A stretch of 64,000 bases of DNA from JAAYJR01 sp964545315. Its GTDB lineage: Bacteria; Bacteroidota; Bacteroidia; Bacteroidales; Prolixibacteraceae. Positions 1 through 9,164 of this stretch are shown piece by piece; the first letter of the stretch is position 1, and the number at the start of each line of letters is the position of its first letter. A model generated the notes under the pieces. The model worked only from the letters and a program-made list of their open reading frames with translations. It was not told the origin of the DNA and did not search any database. Made by a program: the position numbers and the translations under genes. The DNA is taken from contig CAZJGI010000012.1 of assembly GCA_964545315.1 (NCBI GenBank), positions 1 through 64,000 of the forward strand, written 5' to 3'.

Positions 1-244
1 ATACAAAAAGGCCGTCTTCATTAGTATGTACCTTCCTTTTAAGCCCCACAATTTCAACACTCACACCCTTTAACGGATTTTTATATATATCACTTACCCT
101 GCCTCTGTAAACAACCTCAGGAATATCTTGTGCAACCTCTTCCACAACACGGTACTTTCGCTTTACCTTATCTCTTTTTTTTGGTTGAGCTGAAGAGGTA
201 AAAACAACCGTAATGATTAAAAATATGAGTATTATGATTCTCAT
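1..244 (-). CDS. Secreted carboxypeptidase-regulatory-like domain protein (partial)
   Basis: This minus-strand gene starts at an ATG at 244 and runs off the left edge, so only the first 81 or so residues are visible. The N-terminus is a clear signal peptide: MRIIILIFLIITVVFTSSAQ, with likely cleavage after SSA. A basic stretch follows (KKRDKVKRKYR). The segment after it (VVYRGRVSDIYKNPLKGVSV, then EIVGLKRKVHTNEDGLF) has the pattern of a CarboxypepD_reg-like beta-sandwich: a G-x-V strand, x-NPL-x-GV-x-V, then T-x-E-D-G-x-F. In Bacteroidetes this fold heads many outer-membrane or cell-surface proteins. What follows the domain cannot be seen, so function beyond an exported protein is not assigned. 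Confidence 0.7.
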   Translation of the reverse strand, partial: MRIIILIFLIITVVFTSSAQPKKRDKVKRKYRVVEEVAQDIPEVVYRGRVSDIYKNPLKGVSVEIVGLKRKVHTNEDGLFV

Positions 245-321
245 TGTAAATGTACTTTACAGCATCAAACGAAAAAAAATAAAATTTATTTGCATTTGAC
301 CTGCGTGTCATTTAAAAATGA

Positions 322-365
322 ATCCGTTAATAAAAACGGATATAGTCTCAAAAATCATTTTGAGA
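322..365 (-). terminator. Two tandem hairpins, possible terminator
   Basis: There are two adjacent perfect inverted repeats. The first has arms ATCCGTT (322-328) and AACGGAT (335-341). The second has arms TCTCAAAA (346-353) and TTTTGAGA (358-365). They lie between the stop of the 406-882 gene and the start of the gene at 244, both minus strand. Read on the minus strand, the left hairpin is followed by TTCATTTTTAAA, so a terminator for the 406-882 gene is plausible. The T-tract is imperfect, so an RNA-stability role is also possible. Confidence 0.4.
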
Positions 366-405
366 GACGTATTGGTGTCTTTATCTCTTATCAGAAAATA
401 CAGGC

Positions 406-882
406 CTATCGTCTTACAGAATAAACAGGAAGATGCAGCCAAATGGAAAGTTCATCAATACTTCTTTGTGCTCCTTCTTTAGTATCACATCTCTTAATAA
501 GCATATCCGGTTTTAAAGCTTTGTTAACCAAAAAGATACGGAAGTATGTCTCCTTATTTGAAGTTCTGCGGTTTGACCAACTGACTATGCTCTCTGTTTT
601 AATAAAAGGAATAGATGTTAAACCCCTGAAATGAGAAAGTCTTATCCATTTTCCTGTCTTAAAAAAACCAAACAGTTTATCGTATTTTTTAATTTTCCTG
701 TTATCGGTATCGATCATAACTCCCGAGTACGAAAAAATCACAAAAACAGAAATTATAATTACAATAACTCCGGTAATATAAGCTCCTAAGAATACAAAAC
801 CTATTCCTGAAAAGAGGAATATAACTCCTGCAAATAAAGCATTCCTCCCAAAAATATTTTCTACTTTATTATCAATGATCAA
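406..882 (-). CDS. Small two-helix membrane protein, function unknown
   Basis: A 158-residue protein I do not recognise. Residues about 15-55 form two closely spaced hydrophobic helices (GRNALFAGVIFLFSGIGF and GVIVIIISVFVIFSYSGVMI). The remaining 100 residues are soluble and rich in basic and aromatic residues, starting with DTDNRKIKKYDKLFGFFKTG. This resembles small bacterial PH-domain-like membrane proteins, where a helix pair precedes a beta-rich domain, but that is only a shape comparison. The only available start is a TTG at 882: the frame holds no early ATG, and a TAA stop lies at 898-900. The gene stands alone between gdhA and the secreted protein at 1-244. Confidence 0.55.
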   Translation of the reverse strand: MIIDNKVENIFGRNALFAGVIFLFSGIGFVFLGAYITGVIVIIISVFVIFSYSGVMIDTDNRKIKKYDKLFGFFKTGKWIRLSHFRGLTSIPFIKTESIVSWSNRRTSNKETYFRIFLVNKALKPDMLIKRCDTKEGAQRSIDELSIWLHLPVYSVRR

Positions 883-976
883 AGTTATTAACAGGTATTA
901 TTGTCAATCCCTGAATTTAATAATTTTTGAATTAACTGTTCCCTCCTCATCCTGAAAAAATAAAAAACCTATGCTT

Positions 977-2332
977 TTAAACCAATCCCTGTGAGATCAT
1001 GGCATTTGCCACCTTAACGAATCCGGCAATATTTGCTCCCTTGACATAGTTGACAAATCCACCGGCTTCACTTCCGTGAGTAACGCACATATCATGGATA
1101 TCGCGCATAATAGTTTTTAATTTGGCATCAACCTCATCACGAGTCCAGGACAATCTCATACTATTTTGGGTCATTTCAAGCCCTGATACAGCAACACCTC
1201 CGGCATTGGCAGCTTTTCCCGGGGCGTATAATATTTTTGCGTCTAAAAATTTATGTTCTGCTTCATATGTTGAAGGCATATTAGCACCCTCAGCAACAAC
1301 AAAACAGCCATTTTTCAATAATGTACCTGCCTCATCACTACTTATTTCGTTTTGAGTTGCACAAGGCATTGCGACATCACAACTGATCCCCCAGGGCCGC
1401 TGATTTTCGAAATAAGGTACTCCAAACTTATCAGCATACTCATAAATTCTGCCACGGCAAACATTTTTAAGAAGTTTCACATACTCAAGCTTCTCCCTGT
1501 CAATTCCATCCTTATCATAAATTGTTCCGTTAGAATCAGAAAGGCTGACCGGTTTACCACCCAGGTCAAGTACCTTTTCGACTGCAAACTGTGCAACATT
1601 ACCTGAGCCTGAAATAACCACTGTCTTGTCCTTTATGCTGTCCCCTTTTCTGTTAAGCATCTCTTCAGCTAAATAAACGGTTCCATAACCTGTTGATTCA
1701 GGTCTGATCAGGGAGCCTCCCCACCCGATACCTTTACCTGTCAACACCCCTGTAAATTCATTACGGAGTCTTTTATACTGCCCGAACATATATCCTATCT
1801 CACGTCCTCCGACACCTATATCACCTGCAGGTACATCGGTATACGGACCTATATGTCGTGAAAGTTCAGTCATAAAACTCTGACAAAAATTCATCACCTC
1901 ATTGTCAGATTTATTCTTGGGATCAAAATCAGATCCTCCTTTGGCTCCACCCATCGGTAAAGATGTAAGACTATTCTTAAGTACCTGTTCGAAAGCAAGG
2001 AATTTATATACACTAAGATTAACGGAAGGATGGAAACGTAAACCGCCTTTATATGGACCAATGGCGCTATTCATTTCAACTCTGTAGCCCCTGTTAATAT
2101 GAATATCCCCTCTGTCGTCAATCCATGGAACACGGAACATGATAATCCTTTCAGGTTCTGTCATCCGTTCAAGAATTTTTAACCTTATATAACGCGGATT
2201 CCTGATAAGAAATTCAGAGAGGGTTTCAACTACTTCAAGCACTGCCTGATGAAATTCAGCTTCACCCGGATTTCTTGATTGAACATATTCCATAAAATCT
2301 TTGGTGAACAGCTGTGGATCTTTAATATTCAT
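977..2332 (-). CDS. gdhA: NADP-type glutamate dehydrogenase
   Basis: Catalyses reversible reductive amination of 2-oxoglutarate to L-glutamate, the main direct ammonium assimilation step in many Bacteroidetes. The 451 residues match the hexameric small-subunit class. The N-terminal substrate domain carries KGGLRFHP (K95 region), PMGGAKGG with the catalytic Lys131, and PAGDIGVGGREIGY (about 168-181). The C-terminal Rossmann domain has GSGNVA at 242-247. NADP preference is inferred from length and family, not from a specificity residue. The ATG at 2332 agrees with the family N-terminus. The gene is monocistronic, divergent from the ypfJ-like gene, with about 210 bp between the two starts. Confidence 0.96.
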   Translation of the reverse strand: MNIKDPQLFTKDFMEYVQSRNPGEAEFHQAVLEVVETLSEFLIRNPRYIRLKILERMTEPERIIMFRVPWIDDRGDIHINRGYRVEMNSAIGPYKGGLRFHPSVNLSVYKFLAFEQVLKNSLTSLPMGGAKGGSDFDPKNKSDNEVMNFCQSFMTELSRHIGPYTDVPAGDIGVGGREIGYMFGQYKRLRNEFTGVLTGKGIGWGGSLIRPESTGYGTVYLAEEMLNRKGDSIKDKTVVISGSGNVAQFAVEKVLDLGGKPVSLSDSNGTIYDKDGIDREKLEYVKLLKNVCRGRIYEYADKFGVPYFENQRPWGISCDVAMPCATQNEISSDEAGTLLKNGCFVVAEGANMPSTYEAEHKFLDAKILYAPGKAANAGGVAVSGLEMTQNSMRLSWTRDEVDAKLKTIMRDIHDMCVTHGSEAGGFVNYVKGANIAGFVKVANAMISQGLV

Positions 2333-2546
2333 TCTACGTTTGGTTTTTATTTTTGTACAAAAAAATTCATTATCATTCAGAAAATAGTGACGTTAAGTCA
2401 AATGAACTGCCCGGTAATTCGGGGAAATGATGCCGTATACAAATGTATAATAAATAAACTGCTGATGCTTAACGGAATAATAATGGCAGTAATAAATAAT
2501 ATTTTCTTAATTTTTTCGCTATATTTCAAGCAAAAATTAAAATACA

Positions 2547-3404
2547 ATGAGATACAAAGGCAGAAGACAGAGCTCCAATATTGAAGACCGCAGACATCTT
2601 AGCAGCGGACAAAAAGTTGGCATAAGCGGTGGCATTTTATCCATCGTAATAGTTGTCATTGCAGTTCTTATGGGAGGCGATCCCCAAATGATACTGAACC
2701 TCATGCAGGCCAATCAGGGAAGCAGTACTTCAACCTCGGAATACCAACCTTCAGCGCATGAAGAGGAACTGGCTGAGTTTGTGGCCGTTGTTCTTGCAGA
2801 TACAGAAGATGTATGGAATAAGCTTTTCAATGAAAAGGGACTTGTATACCGTGAACCCAGGCTGGTACTTTTCAGTGGTCAGGTAAATTCAGCATGTGGG
2901 TTCTCAAGCGCTGCAACAGGACCATTTTACTGCCCCGGTGACGACAGGATATACATCGATCTGCTTTTCCTTGAGCAGCTCCAAAAAAGATTGGGTGCAA
3001 ACGGAGATTTTGCGATGGCTTATATCATTGCACACGAAGTGGGCCATCATGTTCAAAAACAGTTCGGGACAATGGATGAAATGAATTCACTCAGGTCAAG
3101 AATAAGCCAAAAACAATATAATGAACTCACAGTAAGACTTGAGTTACAAGCCGACTTTTTTGCAGGTGTATGGGCCAATCATGCACAAAAAATGAAAAAT
3201 ATCCTCGAGGCTGGTGATGTCGAAGAGGCCATGAACGCCGCCCAGGCAGTCGGTGATGACAGAATCCAGATGCAATCACAAGGCTATGTGGTACCCGATT
3301 CATTCACCCACGGCACTTCAGCACAAAGAATGAGTTGGTTTAAAAAGGGATTTACTACCGGGAGAATTGAAGATGGAAACACCTTCGACAGAGACGCAAT
3401 CTGA
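2547..3404 (+). CDS. ypfJ: YpfJ-family neutral zinc metallopeptidase
   Basis: A 285-residue membrane-anchored protein of the putative neutral zinc metallopeptidase family (YpfJ, PF04228). A basic N-terminus (MRYKGRRQSSNIEDRR) leads into one transmembrane helix at about 26-43, followed by a low-complexity linker rich in Ser/Thr (58-70). The catalytic zinc motif HEVGHH is at 163-168. The downstream ELQADFFAG at about 204-212 is the expected third-ligand region. The conserved segment VNSACGFSSAATGPFYCPGD (113-132) is diagnostic. Orientation with the catalytic part outside the membrane is inferred. Substrate is unknown for the family. The gene stands alone in this orientation. Confidence 0.9.
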   Translation: MRYKGRRQSSNIEDRRHLSSGQKVGISGGILSIVIVVIAVLMGGDPQMILNLMQANQGSSTSTSEYQPSAHEEELAEFVAVVLADTEDVWNKLFNEKGLVYREPRLVLFSGQVNSACGFSSAATGPFYCPGDDRIYIDLLFLEQLQKRLGANGDFAMAYIIAHEVGHHVQKQFGTMDEMNSLRSRISQKQYNELTVRLELQADFFAGVWANHAQKMKNILEAGDVEEAMNAAQAVGDDRIQMQSQGYVVPDSFTHGTSAQRMSWFKKGFTTGRIEDGNTFDRDAI

Positions 3405-3540
3405 CCAGGCAATATCAGAGTAATAATTTTAAAGATAAAAAAAAGCTATTTTAATACATTAAATTCTATTTATCAAGATTTAGATATATGTAATTAGGAA
3501 AATATTATTATTTTTAGAATTATTAATAAAACATAACATT

Positions 3541-3948
3541 ATGAGTAAAAAGATTTCAGAGATTGAAGGTATTGGACCTGTGTATGCTGAAAAACTTGCT
3601 GGTGCAGGCATTAATACCGTAGAAAAATTATTGGAAACAGGTGCAACAAAAGCAGGCAGAAAACAGCTTGCTGCAAACTCAGGTATTGATGAAGCAAAAA
3701 TACTGGATTGGGTTAATATGGCGGATCTTTTTCGCATTAAAGGAATAGCATCTCAGTTTGCAGAACTTCTAAAAGCAGCCGGGGTTGATACAGTAAAGGA
3801 ATTAAGAAACCGTAATGCTGAAAACCTATATTCAAAACTTGTTGAAGTTCAGGCTGAGAAAAAAATAACCAAAGCAGTTCCTGCCCAAAGCCAGGTTGCC
3901 GGCTTCATTGAACAGGCAAAAGCGCTCAATCCGATTGTTACCTATTAA
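3541..3948 (+). CDS. DUF4332 helix-hairpin-helix protein
   Basis: A 135-residue, all-helical soluble protein with two helix-hairpin-helix-like units. The first is KISEIEGIGPVYAEKLAGAG, the second DLFRIKGIASQFAELLKAAG. The pattern (I-x-GIG-x-x-x-A-x-x-L-x-x-AG) matches the DUF4332 family, whose members resemble the DNA-contacting repeats of DNA repair proteins. No enzymatic domain or signal peptide is present. A DNA or nucleoprotein role is inferred from the fold only. The gene is followed by a strong bidirectional terminator (3967-3994), so it is probably transcribed alone. Confidence 0.8.
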   Translation: MSKKISEIEGIGPVYAEKLAGAGINTVEKLLETGATKAGRKQLAANSGIDEAKILDWVNMADLFRIKGIASQFAELLKAAGVDTVKELRNRNAENLYSKLVEVQAEKKITKAVPAQSQVAGFIEQAKALNPIVTY

Positions 3949-3966
3949 GTTTAATATGAAACAAAA

Positions 3967-3994
3967 AAAGCGCTTTTCAAAGCGCTTTTTTTTT
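3967..3994. terminator. Rho-independent terminator
   Basis: Stem AGCGCTTT (3969-3976) pairs with AAAGCGCT (3979-3986) and is flanked by A and T runs, so it can extend and act in both directions. It lies 18 bp after the DUF4332 stop and just upstream of the leuS promoter, insulating the two units. Confidence 0.85.
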
Positions 3995-4030
3995 GACATA
4001 ATTTTTGTCCTCTACCGAAAATCATTTTTT

Positions 4031-4038
4031 TATCTTTG
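4031..4038 (+). promoter_or_regulatory. Bacteroidetes -7 promoter box for leuS
   Basis: TATCTTTG fits the Bacteroidetes primary-sigma box TAnnTTTG exactly. Transcription would begin some 7 bases downstream, near 4045. An in-frame ATG at 4036 lies inside this box and would be absent from the transcript, so translation must begin at the ATG at 4075. Confidence 0.65.
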
Positions 4039-4074
4039 CACACTTTAAGCGGATTATCAAGTAACAACAAAAAA

Positions 4075-6726
4075 ATGGAATACAATTTCTCACAAATAGA
4101 ACCCAGATGGCAAAAATACTGGGAAGAGTACAAAACATTTAAAACAACGGATGATTTTTCAAAACCAAAGTATTACATACTGGATATGTTTCCATACCCT
4201 TCAGGTGCAGGTTTACATGTCGGGCATCCTGAGGGATACACCGCTACGGATATCATAAGCCGTTATAAAAGGATGAAGGGCTACAATGTACTACATCCTA
4301 TGGGATATGATGCTTTTGGCCTTCCTGCTGAGCAATATGCAATGCAAACCGGAACACACCCTGCTGTTACTACCAATAAGAACTGCGACACTTTCAGAAG
4401 ACAAATAAAAGCAATCGGGTTAAGCTATGACTGGGACCGGGAAATAAATACAACGGATCCGCACTACTTTAAATGGACACAATGGATATTCAAAAAACTT
4501 TACAACACCTGGTTTGATACAACTGAAAACAGAGGCCGCCCGATAGAAGAACTGGAAATCCCCGATGAAGTTAAAGATAAAGGGAAAGAGACAGTAAGCC
4601 AATTCATTTCAGATAAAAGGCTTGCATATTATGACCATGCCCAGGTTTGGTGGTGTGACTCCTGCAAAACAGTATGCGCAAATGAAGAAGTTCTTACTGA
4701 CGGATCACATGAAAAATGCGGCCATCCTGTTATCAGAAAAAACTTAAAACAGTGGTTGCTGAGAATACCACTCTACGCGGAAAGGTTACTTCAGGGATTA
4801 GAGCAACTGGACTGGCCTGCAGGGGTTATTGACATGCAAAAAAACTGGATAGGCAAGTCAACAGGCGCAGAAATCGATTTCAGTATCCAGGGCCTGAATA
4901 AAAAACTCAGAGTTTATACCACAAGGCCTGATACCCTATTTGGGGCAACTTATATGGTAATAGCCCCGGAGCATGAATTAGCCCATGAAATTACTATTGA
5001 TGATAAAAAAGCTGAGGTTGATAATTATATAAGGAATGCTGCCCTTAAATCGGACCTCGACCGTACAGACCTTGCAAAAGAAAAAACCGGTGTATTTACC
5101 GGTCGTTATGCAATAAATCCTGTAAATAACCAACTCATCCCTATCTGGATTGCAGATTACGTTCTTTTGGGTTATGGTACAGGGGCAATAATGGCAGTTC
5201 CAGCGCATGACACACGTGACTTTGAATTTGCTGAAGAGTTTGGATTGCCAATTATTTGCATACTTGATCCCAAAGAGGCTGATGGCCGTGATGAAATTCT
5301 TAAGGGAAGGAAATGCTGGACAGAAGACGGTGAATATATAAACTCATCCGACAATGAAACCGGACTGGATATAAATGGTTTGAATAAAGAGGCAGGTATA
5401 CGCAAAACCATTGAATGGCTGGAGTTTAATAATCTGGGTAAAGCAACCGTTAACTATAAAATGCGTGACTGGCTCTTCAGCCGTCAGCGTTACTGGGGTG
5501 AGCCTTTCCCGGTGATACACTGGGAGGATGGTGAGATATCCCTTATTGACGATGAGGAACTGCCACTTCAGCTTCCCGATCTGGAAAAATATTCCCCGGG
5601 AGAATCAGGGGAATCACCTCTGGCTAATGCAGAAGAATGGTTAAATGTAACTGATAAAAATGGCCGGAAAGGCAGAAGGGAAACAAATACCATGCCCCAG
5701 TGGGCCGGCTCATGCTGGTATTATCTGAGATATATAGACCCGCTTAACAATAAGGCAATATTCGATCCTGAAAAAGAAAAATACTGGATGCCTGTCGATC
5801 TCTATATCGGAGGAGCGGAACATGCTGTATTGCATCTTTTATACTCCAGGTTCTGGCATAAAGTGCTTTTTGACCTTGGAATTGTATCTACAGACGAACC
5901 TTTTGCAAAGTTATTTAACCAGGGAATGATCCTGGCATTTGCATATGAAACAAATGCCGGCGCAAAAGTATCCTCTGACCTTGTCGCGGAACGTGACGGT
6001 CGCTATTTCCATATCCAAACAGGGGAAGAGCTTAAGCAAATAGTTGCTAAAATGTCAAAATCACTAAAAAATGTCGTGAACCCCGATGATGTGATTGAAC
6101 GCTATGGCGCTGATTCACTGCGCCTCTATGAAATGTTTATGGGACCGCTGGACGAAAGAAAGCCATGGTCTGAAACGGGTGTGAAGGGAGTGTTTAATTT
6201 CCTGAACCGCGTTTATCGCTTTTTTGGCGATATGGAAAATGTTAGCCTGGAGAAAGAAGGCAAGGAGATTGATAAACTTTTACAGCAAACTATCAAAAAA
6301 GTTGAATCTGATATTGAAAACCTGAAATTTAATACAGCAATTTCAGCACTGATGGTTTTCAATAATACTGCTATTAAACAGGGAAAAGTCACGAAAAGAA
6401 CAGCTGAAACTTTTACACAAGTACTTTCTCCTTTTGCCCCACATCTCAGTGAGGAACTCTGGTCAATTTACGGGCATAGCCAAACACTGGCATATGAACC
6501 ATGGCCGGAAGCAGATGAATCGTTGCTAAAAGAAGAGAGTTACGAATATCCTGTTTCTTTTAACGGGAAATTGCGTTTTAAGATAGAACTTCCACTGGAT
6601 ATGTCTGAAGAGGAAATAAAAAGCAAAGTACTTACCGATGTGAGAGCGGAAAAATGGCTGGCCGGAAAAACTGTGAGAAAATTTATATTTGTTCCAAAAA
6701 AGATTATTAATATTGCTGTAAGTTAA
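4075..6726 (+). CDS. leuS: Leucyl-tRNA synthetase
   Basis: Charges tRNA-Leu with leucine. From the ATG at 4075 the protein is 883 residues. Class I signatures are intact: the HIGH-type motif HVGHPEGY at 48-55 and KMSKS at 659-663. The CP1 editing domain (about 220-410) includes the T-rich YTTRPDTLFGATY and the GTGAIMAVPAHDTRDFEFA segment. The zinc-like Cys cluster CDSC..C..CGH lies before it. A frame extension to an ATG at 4036 is rejected because it sits in the promoter box. The SIMPL-domain gene starts 18 bp after the stop and is probably cotranscribed. Confidence 0.97.
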   Translation: MEYNFSQIEPRWQKYWEEYKTFKTTDDFSKPKYYILDMFPYPSGAGLHVGHPEGYTATDIISRYKRMKGYNVLHPMGYDAFGLPAEQYAMQTGTHPAVTTNKNCDTFRRQIKAIGLSYDWDREINTTDPHYFKWTQWIFKKLYNTWFDTTENRGRPIEELEIPDEVKDKGKETVSQFISDKRLAYYDHAQVWWCDSCKTVCANEEVLTDGSHEKCGHPVIRKNLKQWLLRIPLYAERLLQGLEQLDWPAGVIDMQKNWIGKSTGAEIDFSIQGLNKKLRVYTTRPDTLFGATYMVIAPEHELAHEITIDDKKAEVDNYIRNAALKSDLDRTDLAKEKTGVFTGRYAINPVNNQLIPIWIADYVLLGYGTGAIMAVPAHDTRDFEFAEEFGLPIICILDPKEADGRDEILKGRKCWTEDGEYINSSDNETGLDINGLNKEAGIRKTIEWLEFNNLGKATVNYKMRDWLFSRQRYWGEPFPVIHWEDGEISLIDDEELPLQLPDLEKYSPGESGESPLANAEEWLNVTDKNGRKGRRETNTMPQWAGSCWYYLRYIDPLNNKAIFDPEKEKYWMPVDLYIGGAEHAVLHLLYSRFWHKVLFDLGIVSTDEPFAKLFNQGMILAFAYETNAGAKVSSDLVAERDGRYFHIQTGEELKQIVAKMSKSLKNVVNPDDVIERYGADSLRLYEMFMGPLDERKPWSETGVKGVFNFLNRVYRFFGDMENVSLEKEGKEIDKLLQQTIKKVESDIENLKFNTAISALMVFNNTAIKQGKVTKRTAETFTQVLSPFAPHLSEELWSIYGHSQTLAYEPWPEADESLLKEESYEYPVSFNGKLRFKIELPLDMSEEEIKSKVLTDVRAEKWLAGKTVRKFIFVPKKIINIAVS

Positions 6727-6744
6727 ATTGTTAATATTAATGTT

Positions 6745-7446
6745 ATGAAGAATACCTGGGCATTTATTCTGGGTTTATCTGTTATAATTGCAGGTGGCCT
6801 GCTGGGTTGGTTCCTCTATCAGTCAAGACAGGTACAGGAAACTGTAAGAGTAGTAGGTTACGGCACCAGGGAGTTTGACAGCAATATTGTAAAATGGTCA
6901 GTAAGTTTTTCTGAAAGGGTTTCTTTGGGAGGAACACAGGAAGGATATGTTACAATGGCAAGTAAACTGGATAAATTCCAGATACTTTGGAATGAAACAG
7001 GTATTCAATCTTCAGAATTTAAAGTATTCCCGGTAGAGGTTAACCGCGAATACGGACAAAACGGACATATCGGTTACACACTGAATCAACGTGTGTATAT
7101 TATTTCAAATGAGATTGACAAAGTCGAACGATTGGCCATAGACCCTGGTTTATTTGTACAGGGCGGCTTAACATTCGACAACTCGACAATGGAATTTTTC
7201 AGCTCTGAAATTGAAGAGATCAAAAAACAGTTGCTTGGTGATGCCACACAGAATGCTTTTGAACGTGCTGAGGAGATAGTCTCGGCAACCAATATGAAAG
7301 TTGATAAGTTAATTTCAGCAAGAGCAGGGGTATTTCAAATAACCGAACCCTTCTCTACTGAAGTATCAGGTTATGGAATACATAACACCAGCTCACCCAA
7401 AAAAAATATTAAAGTCACTGTTTCTGCCGAATTCACACTTAAATAA
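6745..7446 (+). CDS. SIMPL-domain (DUF541) periplasmic protein
   Basis: A 233-residue exported protein with an uncleaved-looking N-terminal helix (WAFILGLSVIIAGGLLGWFL, about 5-24), which probably anchors it in the inner membrane with the rest in the periplasm. The body matches the SIMPL/DUF541 fold: VRVVGYGTREFDSNIVKWSV near the start, YTLNQRVYI in the middle, and a C-terminal KKNIKVTVSAEFTL strand. Family members have been linked to oxidative-stress and envelope phenotypes, but no biochemical role is settled. It follows leuS by 18 bp and converges with the lytic transglycosylase gene, whose stop is 17 bp away. Confidence 0.85.
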   Translation: MKNTWAFILGLSVIIAGGLLGWFLYQSRQVQETVRVVGYGTREFDSNIVKWSVSFSERVSLGGTQEGYVTMASKLDKFQILWNETGIQSSEFKVFPVEVNREYGQNGHIGYTLNQRVYIISNEIDKVERLAIDPGLFVQGGLTFDNSTMEFFSSEIEEIKKQLLGDATQNAFERAEEIVSATNMKVDKLISARAGVFQITEPFSTEVSGYGIHNTSSPKKNIKVTVSAEFTLK

Positions 7447-7463
7447 CTATCTGTAACTTATTG

Positions 7464-9161
7464 TTAAGTAGAATGTTTAGCCTTTATTTTCAGCTTTTGC
7501 CCTATTGAAAGACTTGAACGGTGAGTCAGGTTATTGAGTTTTAAAATATCATCAGGAGAAATACCCGGAAATCTTTTGGCTATTTCCCAGATAGTATCTC
7601 CGCTTTTAACTGTATAATATTCATAATCAGGATCAAGCCTTTCAGGTTCATATTGGCTGGCTGTTGTAGTTCCTGCAGATTTCCCTATCATAGCCTGCTT
7701 TTGTTCAAAAGTCATCGTATCTACTCTTGCATATTTATCCTTTTGATTATCAGCTACATATATTTCAAGTTTCTGACCAACCCTAATAAGGTTCCTGTGA
7801 ATATTATTCCAATATCTCAGGTCAGAAGAGCGGACTTTAAACCATGAGGAGATGAACCCGATATTATCCCCTGATTTAACAGTATATAAAATTCTTGCCT
7901 TACCCTCCAGGTTAACGGGAACGAAATTCGAGGCAGAAAGGGTTGCCGGATTAGCAATGGTATTATCAGGAAAATACTTTTCTCTTTCAAAAGCATAAAT
8001 GGTGGTATCTTTGGAAATAAATTCAAAAATCTTCTTATCAGGCAAAATAAGAGGGTAAGGTTTATCATTCCTGGCAGGAATAACATCACGTCGATACATC
8101 GGATTTAAAGACCTGAGTTGCTCCTTATCGATATTAAGGGAGCTGGCGATCTGATCAAAATGAAGATAATTGTTAACCATGACTGTGTCGGTATGAAGGG
8201 GCACATCCGGGAAAAGGGGTATGAGATTATGGTCTTTATAATAATTCATGACATATGCTGCCGCGATAAATGCAGGTACAAATTCGCGTGTTTCCCGGGG
8301 AAGAAAGTAATATACATCCCAATAATTAACTTTATTGCCAGCGCGACTCACTGCCCTGTTAACATTCCCAGGCCCGCAATTATAAGCTGCTATTGCCAGA
8401 TGCCAGTCACCATAGCTTTCATATAACGTGTTAAGAAACTTTATTGCCGCATCCGTTGATTTTGAGGGATCGCTCCTTTCATCAACAAAACTTGTTACTT
8501 CAAGATTATATTGCCTGGCAGTCTGGTACATAAACTGCCATAACCCGTTTGCACCGGCCCGTGAACGTGCCCTGGGATTAAGTGCTGACTCTATCACCGG
8601 CAGGTATTTAAGCTCGAGCGGCATATTGTATTTATCAAGAGCTTCTTCGAACATAGGGAAATAATAAGCAGAAAGGCCGAGCATAATTTCAACCAGGTTA
8701 CGTTTCTTTTCAGTGTACATCCTGATATAGTTTTTTACCAGGTTGTTAAATGAGAGAGGTATTACCTGCTGTATATCCTGCAATCTCGAAATATAAACTG
8801 AGTCAGGAAGATCAACAGGGTAATGATCAATTTCTATATGTCCGGAACCGTGATGAAATAAATTTTTTATATACCAGGTATTGGCAAGGCTGTCCATTTT
8901 CTCAAGGAAAATATGACCTGCATCCTCATCAGGAAGTAGAAAATCATCAACTCCGGCATCATCAATAATATCAACGGTATCTGCAAATATTAGCGAATCC
9001 GGAAAATGAATTGAAACAGTATCGCGACTATCAATTAAACTTTCATCTGTTTGAGCAGCGGTGAGATCAATCCCGATTGGCTCAATCTTCTGTGCATAAG
9101 TCACTAAAGATAAAAATATTAAAACTACTGATATAAAAAATCCGGTAGTAATTTTCCTCAT
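7464..9161 (-). CDS. mltD: MltD-like membrane-bound lytic transglycosylase with two LysM domains
   Basis: Cleaves peptidoglycan glycan strands to 1,6-anhydro products. The 565-residue protein begins with a signal peptide (MRKITTGFFISVVLIFLSLV, TYA before QKI). The SLT domain spans about 165-300: catalytic Glu191 is in YLPVIESALNPRARS, followed by GANGLWQFM and AIAAYNCGPGNVNRAV. Two C-terminal LysM peptidoglycan-binding modules follow, each with YTVKSGD (about 430-472 and 518-561). No lipobox Cys is seen, so it may be periplasmic rather than a lipoprotein. It is the last gene of parA-parB-DUF5683-mltD, a gene order common in Bacteroidetes. The start is 3 bp after the DUF5683 stop. Confidence 0.92.
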   Translation of the reverse strand: MRKITTGFFISVVLIFLSLVTYAQKIEPIGIDLTAAQTDESLIDSRDTVSIHFPDSLIFADTVDIIDDAGVDDFLLPDEDAGHIFLEKMDSLANTWYIKNLFHHGSGHIEIDHYPVDLPDSVYISRLQDIQQVIPLSFNNLVKNYIRMYTEKKRNLVEIMLGLSAYYFPMFEEALDKYNMPLELKYLPVIESALNPRARSRAGANGLWQFMYQTARQYNLEVTSFVDERSDPSKSTDAAIKFLNTLYESYGDWHLAIAAYNCGPGNVNRAVSRAGNKVNYWDVYYFLPRETREFVPAFIAAAYVMNYYKDHNLIPLFPDVPLHTDTVMVNNYLHFDQIASSLNIDKEQLRSLNPMYRRDVIPARNDKPYPLILPDKKIFEFISKDTTIYAFEREKYFPDNTIANPATLSASNFVPVNLEGKARILYTVKSGDNIGFISSWFKVRSSDLRYWNNIHRNLIRVGQKLEIYVADNQKDKYARVDTMTFEQKQAMIGKSAGTTTASQYEPERLDPDYEYYTVKSGDTIWEIAKRFPGISPDDILKLNNLTHRSSLSIGQKLKIKAKHST

Positions 9162-9164
9162 ATA

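Noticed and set aside
4036..4074. Upstream in-frame start for leuS
   Set aside because: This ATG lies within the TATCTTTG promoter box and would not be on the transcript; the family N-terminus begins at 4075.
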